Assembly: GCA_008508345.1 (NCBI GenBank)
Contig: QNGE01000103.1
Coordinates: forward strand, 325,436 to 389,435
Source of the DNA: Paragonimus westermani
Lineage: Eukaryota > Platyhelminthes > Trematoda > Plagiorchiida > Troglotrematidae
DNA length: 64,000 bases
Direction: 5' to 3'
Below the pieces are notes generated by a model that was given only the letters and a program-made list of their open reading frames with translations, searched no databases and was not told the origin of the DNA. Shown here piece by piece: positions 24,641 to 35,835 of this stretch. How positions within the stretch are numbered: position 1 is the first letter of the stretch; every line of letters begins with the position of its first letter. Position numbers and translations under genes: made by a program.

Positions 24641-25538
24641 CTATTTTGTTTACGTGCTTTGTAGGAGCGATGGCATTTTCATGAACTTCTTCTACCCCTC
24701 CGATGCTTCTGTCGCTCTCATCCATTTTTATGAAGTTTCGTTTATCCAAAATCTGTTGTATCTTTTCCAAACCGTTCAGTTTTCGATATAGATCCCCTTC
24801 ACAGCTACCAAAGTAAATTTGGGAAGACTTCAGGGGTTTCATCTGGTTTTGTAACTGTTTCAACGTTCCATTGAACACTGCGGCAAGGTCATGGAAATGT
24901 GGGGCCAGTTGTCCATTTCGGATTAAGGACTGTATATGGATTGCTGGTTGGTCGGATTGTGGACCCAATTTTTGTTGTCTCTCCAAGTTTTCCATAAATG
25001 CATGAGCTCTTTCTAACGGTTGTTTTGGGATAGCTGTCTCATCAGTTAACATAGATGCGAATGCTGCACCGAAGAACCAAGCGGGTCGGTAAACGGGACA
25101 GAAGGTAGGGAAGTCTGTTGGGAAATTAAACGGTTCCTGGGGGACTTGGAGGCATGTAGATGCATTGACTGGTCTGAATAAATTGTTCAATGGGGCAAAC
25201 GAAAATGGCTGAAGTGAAGATGTTGGTTCCGAATTGAGAACTTTTTCGGACCCACATTTCGGAAGGCTCAAATCAAGCGCCTCTCCTGAGTCGTTAGACG
25301 AGTTGGTAAAGTTTGAAACGGAATGAACAATGCCTGAGTCGTGAGCCCAATGAGTAGAACTTCCTAAAATTTTTGGAACCAATCTGTCGTTCATCGTCAG
25401 TTTTCGTGAGATGTACCGTTCTTTCAGGGCCGATCTCTGGATAGTTGTTGGTGACAGATGTATTTGGCGACGACACTCTGGCTGTAGACGAATGTGTCGG
25501 CAAAGGTTGCTATACTGTGTGTAAGCTTTGTTGCAATG
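24641..25538 (-). CDS. MECOM/PRDM16-like gene, exon with finger 6 and CtBP-like linker
   Basis: The exon starts after the acceptor CCTATCAG with CAT TGC, completing finger 6 (CSHCNKAYTQYSNLCRH), which closely matches EVI1 finger 6. The usual last His is Gln (codon 25484-25482); a Cys three residues later (25475-25473) is conserved with the family. The following segment aligns to the family only as far as RRQI, and the cysteine that would begin finger 7 is Leu. About 250 residues of linker follow. It contains ALDLSLPK (25280-25266 codes ALDLS), a near match to the PxDLS site that recruits the CtBP corepressor, and a Phe/Pro-rich stretch similar in character to the region before the EVI1 second array. 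The exon ends at a GTATGC donor, phase 1. The frame is open throughout (299 codons). Confidence 0.87.
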
Positions 25539-28500
25539 CTGATAGGAAAACAGAAATGGCTTTATTTAATTACTAGAGACGACGTTTTACATGAGTGTTC
25601 AGTAGAACTGATCATTCATTGCTACTTGACAATCGTGGATTTTTATCAGAGTCATAGAGATGAAGTAAGCTCACCAAATCTGCACTGTTGTGGATACAGT
25701 TTTGCTTGGATCGGAAACCTAGCTATTTTCGGAGATATCAAATACACTGTTCGGGTACATGAGTGTTTGGTATCGGACCAAAACTTGAACATGTTAGTAT
25801 GTGGACGCTAACTAAGTTTAATTTCCGTGCAATATTGGGATACGTATGCTACACGGCAGACTTACTGGAACAAGAATCAGGTACGAAACACGACCTCGTT
25901 CCATCAAAAATAAGGTTGACTATAATAAGCGAAATTTCGTCATTATGTTAGACGCAAAACACGCACATCATCTGTGCTAATTAATAACTCCTTCACATAC
26001 TCCTAATGCTATGTAGTTTTTGACTGTTAGTTTAAAATTAATACAAACGTTTATTTCTGTAGTATAGTACACCGTCTACGCTATGTTTTTTGTTTGTATA
26101 CGAGTATGATCCAGAATTAGTTTTAGGAAATTATGGTTTTTAGTACGATCATGAAGTTGGAGTTGCAGTGAATCATAAAATTTCTTTTTTTCGACTTGCA
26201 AAACTTATTGATAAGTTGCAGCCGGCATTTTCATCACTGAATTTTTTCAAAAACAGACACGAATCTTTTAGGCTACCTGTGAGTAGCGTGAATTCAGTGC
26301 TCAGTTACAGGCTTCATGCAAGCTTCCTCTGTCCTCGGCCGACAGTTTGTCTCCAGGCCAATTGGTTTAATCCCAGTGACAATTAGGTCAGTGGGTAACC
26401 GACTTAGAATGCAGGAGTTCCGAGCTTCTGGCGTCTTTCGAAAAGAAGCACCGGACTCTTGATTCACTCCAACTATAGATCATTTGAACTGGACGTCCCT
26501 TCACCAGCCGTAGTTGAAATGTCGATCAATTAGGTTGTCTAAAGAACCCGTCGACCACTGTGCCAAGTGTTACACAATAGGTACGATCGAATTGCTTGAT
26601 CTAGATCTTCAGACTCAATCGACGTTTTAAAGAAAGTCTGAAGGTTTACGTTGATCTGGTGGTACTGGTACAGGAGGTGTTGACTGAAGTTTTCTCATCA
26701 AACTGATTGAACAACCTGGCCAGGACTTGCAAAGAAATATGCCTGAACGTGTGGGCGTGGTAATTCAGTCATGTCCTATGTGAGGTCACTTGTGCTGGGG
26801 TCATCACGGTCGTTTCACAGTGACGTAAACTGAAGTTCGTGTGCTTGTCACGACGATGGTGTACACTACTAAGCTCTAACTAGAAAGACATCTCTCCAAG
26901 TTAAACGCCTAATTTCGAGGGTTGTTGGTCGTCACTTCTACGTAATTATAAAGACTTCGCATACATTTAAGTGAAATCCATGTTTCATCTGTCAAAATTC
27001 ACGTTTTCTGATCAGCCTTTCACAGAACAATCGAGAAGGCAAGATGATGTTGAAACTGATCGAGTCGTCAACAGATCACAATGCAAACAGGCTCGTTACG
27101 TATTATAGAACCTGATCTTGTGTAGCTGTTACCTCATGAACGACTTCGGTGCAACTGATGAAGTGGATCAAACTAGTTCATGAGACATCTGCAGATACTT
27201 AATGGTTACTGAGCAACTGACTGCATCAGTAAGGCGATAAACCCTAGAGATAAACATAGTAAAACAAAGTTTCAACCTCAAAAATTCGTAAAAAATTATT
27301 GGGATCGACCAACTAACTGCACAGAAAGATCAACATACATTTCATCAGAGTTCTTTGTCGACAAAAAGATGGGTTAGCTGAATAAATCTATCGGAACCAG
27401 AATATACCCATCTTTCGATGTTAGTAGTAGAATGGTCACCCCCAATTGTGAATTGCATTTTAATGTATCGAGAATAGCTAGAAACAAATGAACCACCACT
27501 CGTTTGATCTGCTATTCACTGGGTGGTAAAGTGACACAGACTATTTCTAGACAGATTCAGGTTAAGTATTTTGTAAAGTAACTGCTATGAAAATACGGTT
27601 AGTAAAACTCTATTACCGTCAAAATAATTGCCTACCGTAGGTTAAACGAATGTGCTAGTCTCTACATGCTCCCTGTCAGAACAGTATCGTACATTAGTCA
27701 CTGTACATCGTTAACGTATGTCTGAACTACACGATAAGTTTCATCAGGACTATTCCAGTAGGCCACCACACAAAAATGGTAGTGATTGGAATCTACTTTT
27801 ACACCCGCCATCTTATATTCAAACAATTCTTTCAATAAGTAGTATGTTATTGTGTCCGACTTCAGGGTACTTGTTTAACACCTATAGTCAACCTTTCCTA
27901 AACCTACTCAACACATATAACGATCGATCAAATTGGCTACGTTATGAAATTTGACACTTTAGTTTTCATAAAAGTGAAACCTAAAGTTTCAGAATGGCTT
28001 CGCGCCGGGGATCCCAACGTTTGACTGAGTCGTCACAAAGGAACTTATAAATGAGCCAGAATTTAGAAGATTTTTCCCATTAGTTATTAATCTAGACTTG
28101 ATAGTCAGATCATTTTGTGTGTGGGATAAATGAAACAGTAATCAATAGGTTTGTTTCAAAGGCATGAAGACATGGTTGGACTGGGATATACTTCACTCTA
28201 TACAGGTTGTGCACGACTGGTGCCATTACATAAACTACACAGAAACACGAGCACATATATATTCACGAAACCGCTTGAGACAAGCATATAACCCAATAAC
28301 AGCAAGCGTAAAACCGCTGAAGAACTTGGCCAGAGATTACGGCAAACATTCTATTAATATCTCAGATAGCAAATTCATGAGATGCCACTACCATAGTAAG
28401 TCCTCCCGCAAGTTCTTTTTGGGAATCAGCTGTATACTCATCGTTACCGAACTATGTGACTACCTCATTATAGGGATGTGCGAGCTGGCATTTTCGCGTG

Positions 28501-28716
28501 GTTGTTGTGACTGTACACTTCCAATATGAGCCTGGGAACCCACAGTACACTTGTGTTTAGCTCTGCCCAGTGATCAGAAATAGATGCTAGTAAACATGTT
28601 GGGAATGAACAAGTTAACCCGCAGTATTCACAGTCAAGTGTAGACAGCTTAGTTTATAACAAACGGGGGCCCAAAGTTGTCGTAATAAATATTCGCAAGC
28701 TAGAGATCGAACTCAC
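25539..28716 (-). other. Intron 1 of the zinc-finger gene (3178 bp)
   Basis: Bounded by GTGAGT and CCTATCAG on the minus strand. It holds a SINE-like fragment near 26.4 kb and nothing else I recognise. A 121-codon open frame on the plus strand (28164-28529) has no recognisable domain and is within chance length for a window this size. Confidence 0.75.
26400..26465 (-). repeat. SINE-like repeat fragment, reverse orientation
   Basis: GGCGTCTTTCGAAAAGAAGCACCGGACTC on the plus strand is the reverse complement of the tail block (GAGTC..GTGCTTC..TTTCGAAAG) of the copies at 21.7 and 60.2 kb. It lies in intron 1. Confidence 0.45.
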
Positions 28717-29057
28717 TGAACAAACGTAAGGCTTGAAAGTGGAATGTATATGCATATGTTGCTTCAGTCCGGCCTCAATCTGAAAAGACTTTTGGCATAG
28801 TGGGCAAGTATGAAGTTTTCTGATTTGACCAGGCTGATGTTGCTGTAGCAGGTGGCGACTAAGTGCTAACAATGATGGATAAGGCTTCTGACAAACGGAA
28901 CATGCGTGACGTCTTAGGTTTTTTAACGAACGCGTCCGACAGACTGTTGCAGCAGTCGACGTCCACTCAGAAGAAGCGGTAGTTGTGTGGCCACTGAGTT
29001 CGCTGACTAACTTTTCTGATGTAGTTGCTCGTCGGTATCCGAATTCTTGGTCCAAAC
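28717..29057 (-). CDS. MECOM/PRDM16-like gene, exon with N-terminal array fingers 4-5 and the start of 6
   Basis: The exon follows an acceptor ending in TTTGAACAG and ends at a GTGAGT donor. It opens with GT completing a codon, then 113 whole codons. The first ~50 residues are Ser/Thr-rich with no recognised domain. Two C2H2 fingers follow: the first is C-x2-C-x12-H-x4-H (28902-28837), with the long H-x4-H spacing seen in EVI1 finger 4; the second (28806-28744) carries the GLKQHMHIHS block, nearly identical to EVI1 finger 5. The exon ends just after the first cysteine of finger 6 (KPYVCS), and the next exon completes the C-x2-C pair. In human EVI1, fingers 1-3 come directly before this point; here they are replaced by non-finger sequence, so they are either absent or on earlier exons. 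An in-frame TTG near the start is not taken as an initiator. Confidence 0.88.
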
Positions 29058-31061
29058 CTGTTCAAATATATGAGCATTGATAAAACAAGTGAGTTACGAG
29101 AGGTATACTTCAAACGCTCACCAAAACGTTAAACACTTATCTAGTCATGTTATATCCCATCTAAGTAACGGCATCTACAAAGGTGACACCAATCTACTTT
29201 GGTTTTAAAATAACCTGTGAATCGGCTTTCTTTTGATGCGAGCCTAGGCATATCAAGGTAAGTTACGTAAAATCCGTCTATTAACCAAATTCTCAGGGAG
29301 ACCACACCCCGATTAGTGGTTACTGCTGCTGATTAGGCCTGTGTACTGCATGATCCTCGACCACACAACCTGATGCATGGACGGGAAATAACCCGTTCTT
29401 ATTCGGTATGCTGTAGTCCGGAAAAAAAATATGACAACTGTACACTCGGAATTAACTCGGTTGTGTGCCAGGATGCGTCAGAGCGTTTAAACGGGTTTTA
29501 TCAGGACGGTAATGCTTGAGGGTCCAAGAATAGATAAACACGGTTCGACCAGCGTAACTGGTCATGTACTCACATGTGGATTGGAAATGATGTCTTGACG
29601 GGTGCATTTTGAAATAGCGTACATGGATAGTGTTCCAAGTACGCTTGTTTTTGACAAGTCGCTTGTTCAGCTAACACTAAACAAGAACCATTGGCAGTTT
29701 TTCATGCTGAGACAGTAAAGGCTTCTAAGCGAAGGCTTTGATTTTAGCATTTTTTGATTGGAGGATATGCTCTCATCGTTACCGTGACACAGAAACCAAG
29801 TCAGACGGAGGATTACAAAGTATTTATGTTGAATAAGGATGATCATTTTCTGAACTCTTCAGACAAACTGTGTGCACTAAGCTTAGTTGCGTTAACATGC
29901 TTGATTCACTCGATGGAAGACTTGGTCATTTTCATTTTGACTGCAATGCAAGTCTCCTGGTGAGTGTACGGTTTCAACAATAAGTGTTTGCGAACTTAAC
30001 AAGTTACGTTAAGTCAGTTAGACTGTGAGAACCGATTCCAGCTTGGCAACAAACGGCACGCGAATACTTTGATTGTTGATTAGGCAAATGGTTGATGGAC
30101 ACTCATCATATGAATTCAGTGTGACTTATATTCTACTAAGCAAGACACCTCTCAACAAACTACAGAAGGAAGTAGCATGTAAAGCCGAAATAGACTAGAA
30201 TTGGAGACGGGCTTTCAAGCTAACCTTGAGTTAGCATAATTCCTCGAGAGCAATCTGGGATTTTAAATATTGCAAACTGAACATGAGCGATCATTAGTAA
30301 CAAGAAGTAAATGGTTAGAATTGTAGTGACAGGGAGACCATATTTTTATGAGAGCGGGCATTCGTCAAACTTCTTAAATCTGAACTTCCAGACCTACACA
30401 CCCACACACCCACACACTGATAACGCCACCGCATTTAGAGAGAAAAAACGTGTGCAATCTTAGTGCTAAATCTCTCAGCAGCCGGACACTTAAAAACTAG
30501 AGACTTTTGATGGCAACTTGTGGGTTCAGATGAACATTCTGCTGGGTCCATTTTCGAACGAGCTAACACAGATTCGAGTCACGTCCGTTAATTTGTGGTT
30601 CCCAGTGTTATTAATCGTCTCACCATCTCATTCCAGGGAACAACGTGTCAAATTGTTCCACTGGTCTCACACTGGATAAAAACAAACCATGCCTTAACAG
30701 AATGCCGTTCAGTCATCCGGTTATCATCTCACACGAGCGAGTGGTATTCTACCAAACCCTGAATGCTGACTGGCGGATGTGGTATTTCCCAGCTGAACAG
30801 AATGTGGGGAACGGACTGGTGACCGAAGAGGTTCGTCAGAGGTATCTAGGTGGAATGCAACGTGTTGCTGTTTAGTGGTGAGTGACATAACGGTCAAAGT
30901 GGCACGTCTAGAGGGTGACGGCAACTCAGGTTGTGAGTCAGCTGCCTTAGGATTGACTGAAAGGAGTGTCAGTTTTACTGCAAGAACATTTACCATTAAT
31001 ATTGTTAGTCTAGGTTGATCACCCACATCAAAATACTGGTGCAAGAACCAAGCGTTTCAGC

Positions 31062-31098
<37 letters not shown>

Positions 31099-31099
31099 A
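31062..31099. repeat. (CAT)n microsatellite
   Basis: About 12 uninterrupted CAT/TCA triplets. No open reading frame of note runs through it, so it is treated as non-coding. Confidence 0.95.
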
Positions 31100-31204
31100 G
31101 ACAGCAACACACCAGTGGTTCACACTAATGCTTAACTGCCACACAACCATGAAGAAACAGCAAACCCTATATAAGAAGAGAGAAGGAAAAAGAAGGGGAC
31201 GGGA

Positions 31205-31275
31205 AGGGACCTAACTACTGAAAATGACTACGTCCATATTCAAACATTCAGCATCTAGGTGCCTACACCTTGCAA
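31205..31275. repeat. Short dispersed repeat (partner 46712-46778)
   Basis: CTACTGAAAATGACTACGTCC, ATTCAAACATTCAGCATCTAG and GGTGCCTACACC match TTTACTAAAATCCTATGCC..AATCATTCAACATCAAGGTGCCTATATC at 46.7 kb in order. A purine-rich GAAGGAAAAAGAAGG tract lies just before it. Confidence 0.5.
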
Positions 31276-33944
31276 ACAAACAACCTAGGTGCAGCACACG
31301 AACTTAAATCACTTTACAACAACTTATTTCCATTCGACGTGAATTCTTGCGAATTTAATTTTCCAGTTTCTCCAGCTATTTACGATAATTGGGATAAGAT
31401 ATCCAGCCGGGCGGAGTAGCGAAAAGTAGGATGAGTTCACATGGCAATCGGAGAACGAGTAGTATTCATCAAGCCCTCAAGGCGACACTCAATGTCTGGT
31501 GTCTTCTCTGTTTGGACGCATCAGGTAGTGATAATCTGAGTAGAGGATCGAATCGGCCACCTTTTGCATTGCGAACCACAACTCTGATCCGCTCGGCCAT
31601 TAGTTCTGTGAGCACCCTACTAAAGATCACTTAAGCGATCGATGGTGAACATCAAATGAATGTGCATTAAAGTGTGTTCTAATGTGAGTACGAATCTGAC
31701 ATTTTTCATATCACGTGAGACTAAGCCTGTCCATCCGAACTGTCCTTGACTGTATTGTACAAACATATGCCTGTCTAATCTGTGCAGAAAGAGCCCTGTC
31801 TGAATTTTTGTGCATTCATTTTGGCAAATTGACGTGTCCTATTAATTGCAAGTTCTGTGAATGATCGCCTTGAGAACAAAGCAAAACTAATGCTCAGAGA
31901 GAATAACCCACAAAATTGACCACTTTCTATCCTTATGAACTAAAACATTGTTTTCACCTGAGCCAGGCTCTTCTGTTTTCCACTAATTTTCTTTTACCAG
32001 TCCACAATAGCGGACTAGCATAAGTTGACTTAACGGCAGACCCAAAGTTAGGAGATCCGTCGTTTGTTCCAGTTTACAGAGCATCAAAGCCACTTCTGAT
32101 ACCAACCTGCTGTTGTCCTCTGACGAGTAGGCTTGCATTACAAGTACGACGGTTAGTTTTGCATCCCCAGTTCGCAGTGTTGTGTAATGAACTACAATTA
32201 GTGGGTACATCCTACCCTGTCATCTTTTTTGACCAATTAGTAGGTTCGCAAACCGTGACCATCCGTTTCAGCTGGTGCTCAGTATCGTTTGAAAACCCCA
32301 ACCATCCAACACTCTCATACAAAACGAAACCACATTGTGTGCGCTTCGCGCTGAGTTGATCGACATTAGTAAATGAGCCAAGCACAGTGTTGATCTGTCG
32401 GCGTGAGCTGTGGGCGTACAGGTGTTGGTGTTTCTATCTGTTCGTCAAAGGTGTCAAGCTATGTATCAGCTACCTGTGCCCTGTAACAGCCCAAATGGCT
32501 CGGGTGAATATGTAAGTGTGCAGGTCAAGTTTGAGATCAGTGTTATGCCCTTCGTCTATTTTTACCAACAACTTAAAGAGATCAAAAATTATTTGAAAAA
32601 CCTACATTTGAGGCTAAGAAGGATGATTAGGAACTACAGTTGGCCAATAAAATTAACTTACTGCTGAGGAGGCTAGACTGTTTTCTTTCGAAGTAGGCCG
32701 GCTGTAACACTCGTCTAGATGTATGAACTGTGATCGAACATGAACGTTGATAAGGCTGTAACCCAAGGATCCTTGGTTATCAACCTGAACTCTATTGTGT
32801 TTAGTTTTATCAGTGGGTCGTTGAACGACTGACGAACTAACGTTTGTAGAGTCAGAAAAGCATTCATGTATCAAGGTGACAAAAATATACATTTTTGTTT
32901 GTAAAACTGTATAAACCGGTTTTCACTCATCCTAAAACTATGTGTCTGATAAGCCTTCGAGCACACGAAGAGAATGCAACGCATTTGGCCGAGATTCATT
33001 CGGCTAAAGGAAACTGAAGACGGGAGAGTTATTCCTGTTAAAAACAGTACTTTGTTGAGTAAATCCGTGTCACTCAAACTTTCCACAAACTTACACTGTA
33101 TAACGTGCACTGTACAGTTCGTCCTGGGTTCCAGAACGCACAGGTTCGATCCGCTTGTTTTGCATTTCAGTTAGAATAAGATAAAGTACAGTATCCAAGC
33201 GAGCAACGTTTGTGCACAGAGCTATGGCTGAGTATCAGAAATCATTGCGACTACCATAAATTTAAGTAGTATGTTATAAGTAACCTTGTTTCCGCATTCA
33301 CTTACTAGTCATTCTTGAACACAGATTCTTAGAAATCTAGGCGGAAATCTTATCAGTCAGCTGAAACACACAGTTTACTAGTCATTAAGGTATTCGGATT
33401 CAAGGTGTTCCATGTACTAGTTATATATTCATCTGCTTGGCGACAGGCAAACCATGTTACGCAAAGAGTTAAAATTATAGCCGTCCTTTGTAAGTAATAC
33501 TTAGTATAATCATACCCATCACCTACCATTTCTTCTCAATCAATGGTTCGAATTGTATTTACTTCCTCTGTATAACAGGTTAAGAAGCCAATTTTTAATC
33601 GGCTCGACTATTCTTAGTGTACTGTCCTGCCAAAGGCTGTATTTATAATATGTTGAGTCAGTTTGATTGTTCAAGCGCATGTTATTATCCGATTGCCTTT
33701 GTGTCCGGAATATGGATAACCAGAATATGGTAGATGTGTGTTCTTTTCACAAGGTACCACTTACTGGTTCGTGGTAAAAACGATCGCGTCGTTTTTAGGT
33801 AAAACTGGTTAGAAAACTGCACTCTCCGTAGTAATCGGCATGTATGGCAAATAAAAACATGGGCAAACCGATTGCAGAGTAACGATAAATAATTTTCGGG
33901 TCCAAAGTGGAGTACTGATGAGTAGTCGGGGATTTAGTTTATTT

Positions 33945-34010
33945 TCAAGTTGACCATCACATTTGATCGCAGCCTCCGCATTCAGATAGACTTTCCAGCC
34001 AGCCAGTAGA
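33945..34010. repeat. Fragment of the 18.9/59.96 kb dispersed repeat
   Basis: TTTGATCGCAGCCTCCGCATTC followed by GACTTTCCAGCC resembles AATTGATCGCAGCTGTCGCATTCC..GACTTTCCACTC at 18.88-18.92 kb. Confidence 0.45.
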
Positions 34011-35509
34011 GTGTCACCTTAAGAGGACTATGTGACAAGAGGATATTTAGCTGCAATAGACTTTTCGTTAAAACGAACGACCTACACAATTTATTGAATA
34101 TCTGACTTAATTTGCGAAGTTATCATGTAACACTATTTTGGAAACTTGGAGGATTCCGACTGTTATGATTAATGGTGAGTTGGTAGCTTTGGTTGATGGT
34201 TCGGTAATTCTGCGGGCTTAGCATCTAGCTTATAACTGATACAACTGCAACGCCTGGAATCACATAATTTGTTCAGTTGCAAGATCTTTTGCACTCTGAA
34301 TGCCAAGTGTAACGTACACATGGATTCCGAATACCATTTTGATCTGATTTGCACGCACTGGTTCCTATGTTACTTGTTTCTTAGCAAACGATCTGTGAAA
34401 TATGCGTTTCATTTAGAAACCAGTTTCATCAAATATATGATTACATGTGTACGATAGAAGTGTCAGCGTGTCACAACAAGTTCCGTTTCTAACTTACAGG
34501 TACTTAGAGTGAAGTTGTTGTCTGAAACACATTCGGCGCTTGACTAGCAAGCAGCCCATCGCGATAAGCGTTGTTATTGGTGATAACTAGTCCTCCTCAC
34601 TAACGGAATCAAACGTAGGGTGTAATTATCAGAAATGACTTGTTTGAAATGTCCATGTTCTTATGATATACTGTGTACAGTCTTTATATCTCATACAACC
34701 TCCTCGTTTTTTGCCTAACTCCGTTTAAAGACGGGTTTTTCTATCGCATAAGGTGGGCACAAACAAACTGGAATTAACTAGTGATTTCGGTGCAAAATTC
34801 CGGTTATCAGTTTTACACTATCCGTGGTTCACTATTAGTTCCTGCATCATGTTTTTAAAATCACTTCCAATAGTTCTGTGTCAGTTGACATTATTTTTTT
34901 TATATTAAATTCTCACTTTTCCCACTGTAATCGTTATTTTCGACAGTAAAACTGAGGGATGAGAGCGGCTCCGTTTCATGCATCATTTAACGGAAAAGCA
35001 ATGTTGATTTATCGACCGTTTGGTTACATCGTTTCTAAAGGCCTCAATCCTCAAAGCAATATTCATTCCAGAATTCCTTTGGAAGGTTTTAATTAAAAAA
35101 GTCATTAAAAACAAAACTTTGAGATAATTGTAAATGTTGCTAATACAATTCACGTTCGATACCGCAGATTGGACGTTCTCAGAGTAGAACTTACCGATAA
35201 AATATTTGAAAATGCAAATATCTTGCAATGGACTTAAGTATTTTAATATTTACTTTCCAGCCCCATCATAAGGTGTTTGAAGGAAAATTTGCTTGTACAA
35301 GATGTTCAAAACAAATCAGGTGAACACAGTCCAAATTTACACTGACTTGATACAAGAAACGTTCTGAAAATGAATGAGTGGGTGACTGCGTTCATGTGAA
35401 GATTTCGCGTCACTTGTGTGAAGGGACATGGATACCTTTCAACGATTTTATTTCGGATTATTGTGGAATAGTTTGGAATAGGGTTTATTTTAAGCAAAGC
35501 GCCACTCAC

Positions 35510-35583
35510 GTTTGATCACAGAGTTTTCAATCAGCCCATTTCTAAAAGGGCTGTAAACTGGAATTTTGCTCTTCTTGGGTCGT
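35510..35583 (-). CDS. Weak candidate upstream exon of the zinc-finger gene
   Basis: A minus-strand open segment ends at a strong donor (ATCAAAC/GTGAGT) in phase 1, the phase needed to join the first recognised finger exon (C plus GT gives Arg). A possible acceptor CACTACAG precedes it. The encoded RPKKSKIPVYSPF... peptide is basic, with no recognised domain. The acceptor tract is poor, and the open frame extends further upstream to a SINE-like repeat at 35.7 kb. Only the splice phase and donor quality support it. Confidence 0.2.
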
Positions 35584-35697
35584 CTGTAGTGCACAACCTT
35601 GTCAGAATATGGATTAGTACTTCGGCCGTGGTTCATTAGACAGCAATGTTCATCATTGGGCCACTGACTTCCCATTAGGCTCACAGTTATCAACATG

Positions 35698-35835
35698 GTT
35701 GCTTAATCAAAGCATGGCCTTTGTTCGAACCCGGCCCGTGGCAAACATTTTCGCTAATGACGAGCTTTAGCAAGAGTGAGACTTGAGTCTGTTGCTTCCT
35801 TTGAAAGCAAATGACTGGATTGATTGCGAAAGTCA
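35698..35835 (+). repeat. SINE-like repeat copy B with tRNA-like B box
   Basis: Contains TTGTTCGAACCCGGCC (close to the B-box GGTTCGAANCC), then GCTAATGACGAGCTTTAGCAA and GACTTGAGTCTGTTGCTTCC with TTTGAAAG. This is the best-preserved head among the copies at 21.7, 35.7 and 60.2 kb. No A box could be assigned with confidence. Confidence 0.55.

Larger units (their letters stand above)
20148..29057 (-). other. Gene span: MECOM/PRDM16/hamlet-family zinc-finger gene (3' part, three exons)
   Basis: This is the only host gene I can support. Exons 29057-28717, 25538-24641 and 20929-20148 join in phase (0, then 1). The introns are 28716-25539 (GTGAGT...CAG) and 24640-20930 (GTATGC...TAG). The joined reading frame follows human EVI1/PRDM16 order: fingers 4-6 of the N-terminal array, a long linker with a CtBP-like motif, then the three-finger C-terminal array. 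Family members are nuclear DNA-binding regulators of cell fate (hamlet and egl-43 in neurons, MECOM and PRDM16 in vertebrates). The first exon begins with two bases completing a codon, so at least one more exon lies upstream at higher coordinates. The start codon and promoter were not found. The family call is strong; the orthologue name within the family is inferred. Confidence 0.88.

Noticed and set aside
25294..25503. Minus-strand open frame overlapping the finger 6 exon
   Set aside because: It is a shadow in another frame; the frame coding finger 6 and the CtBP-like motif is supported by homology and splice phase.
28164..28529. 121-codon plus-strand open frame in intron 1
   Set aside because: Length is within chance, composition is unremarkable and no family is recognised.
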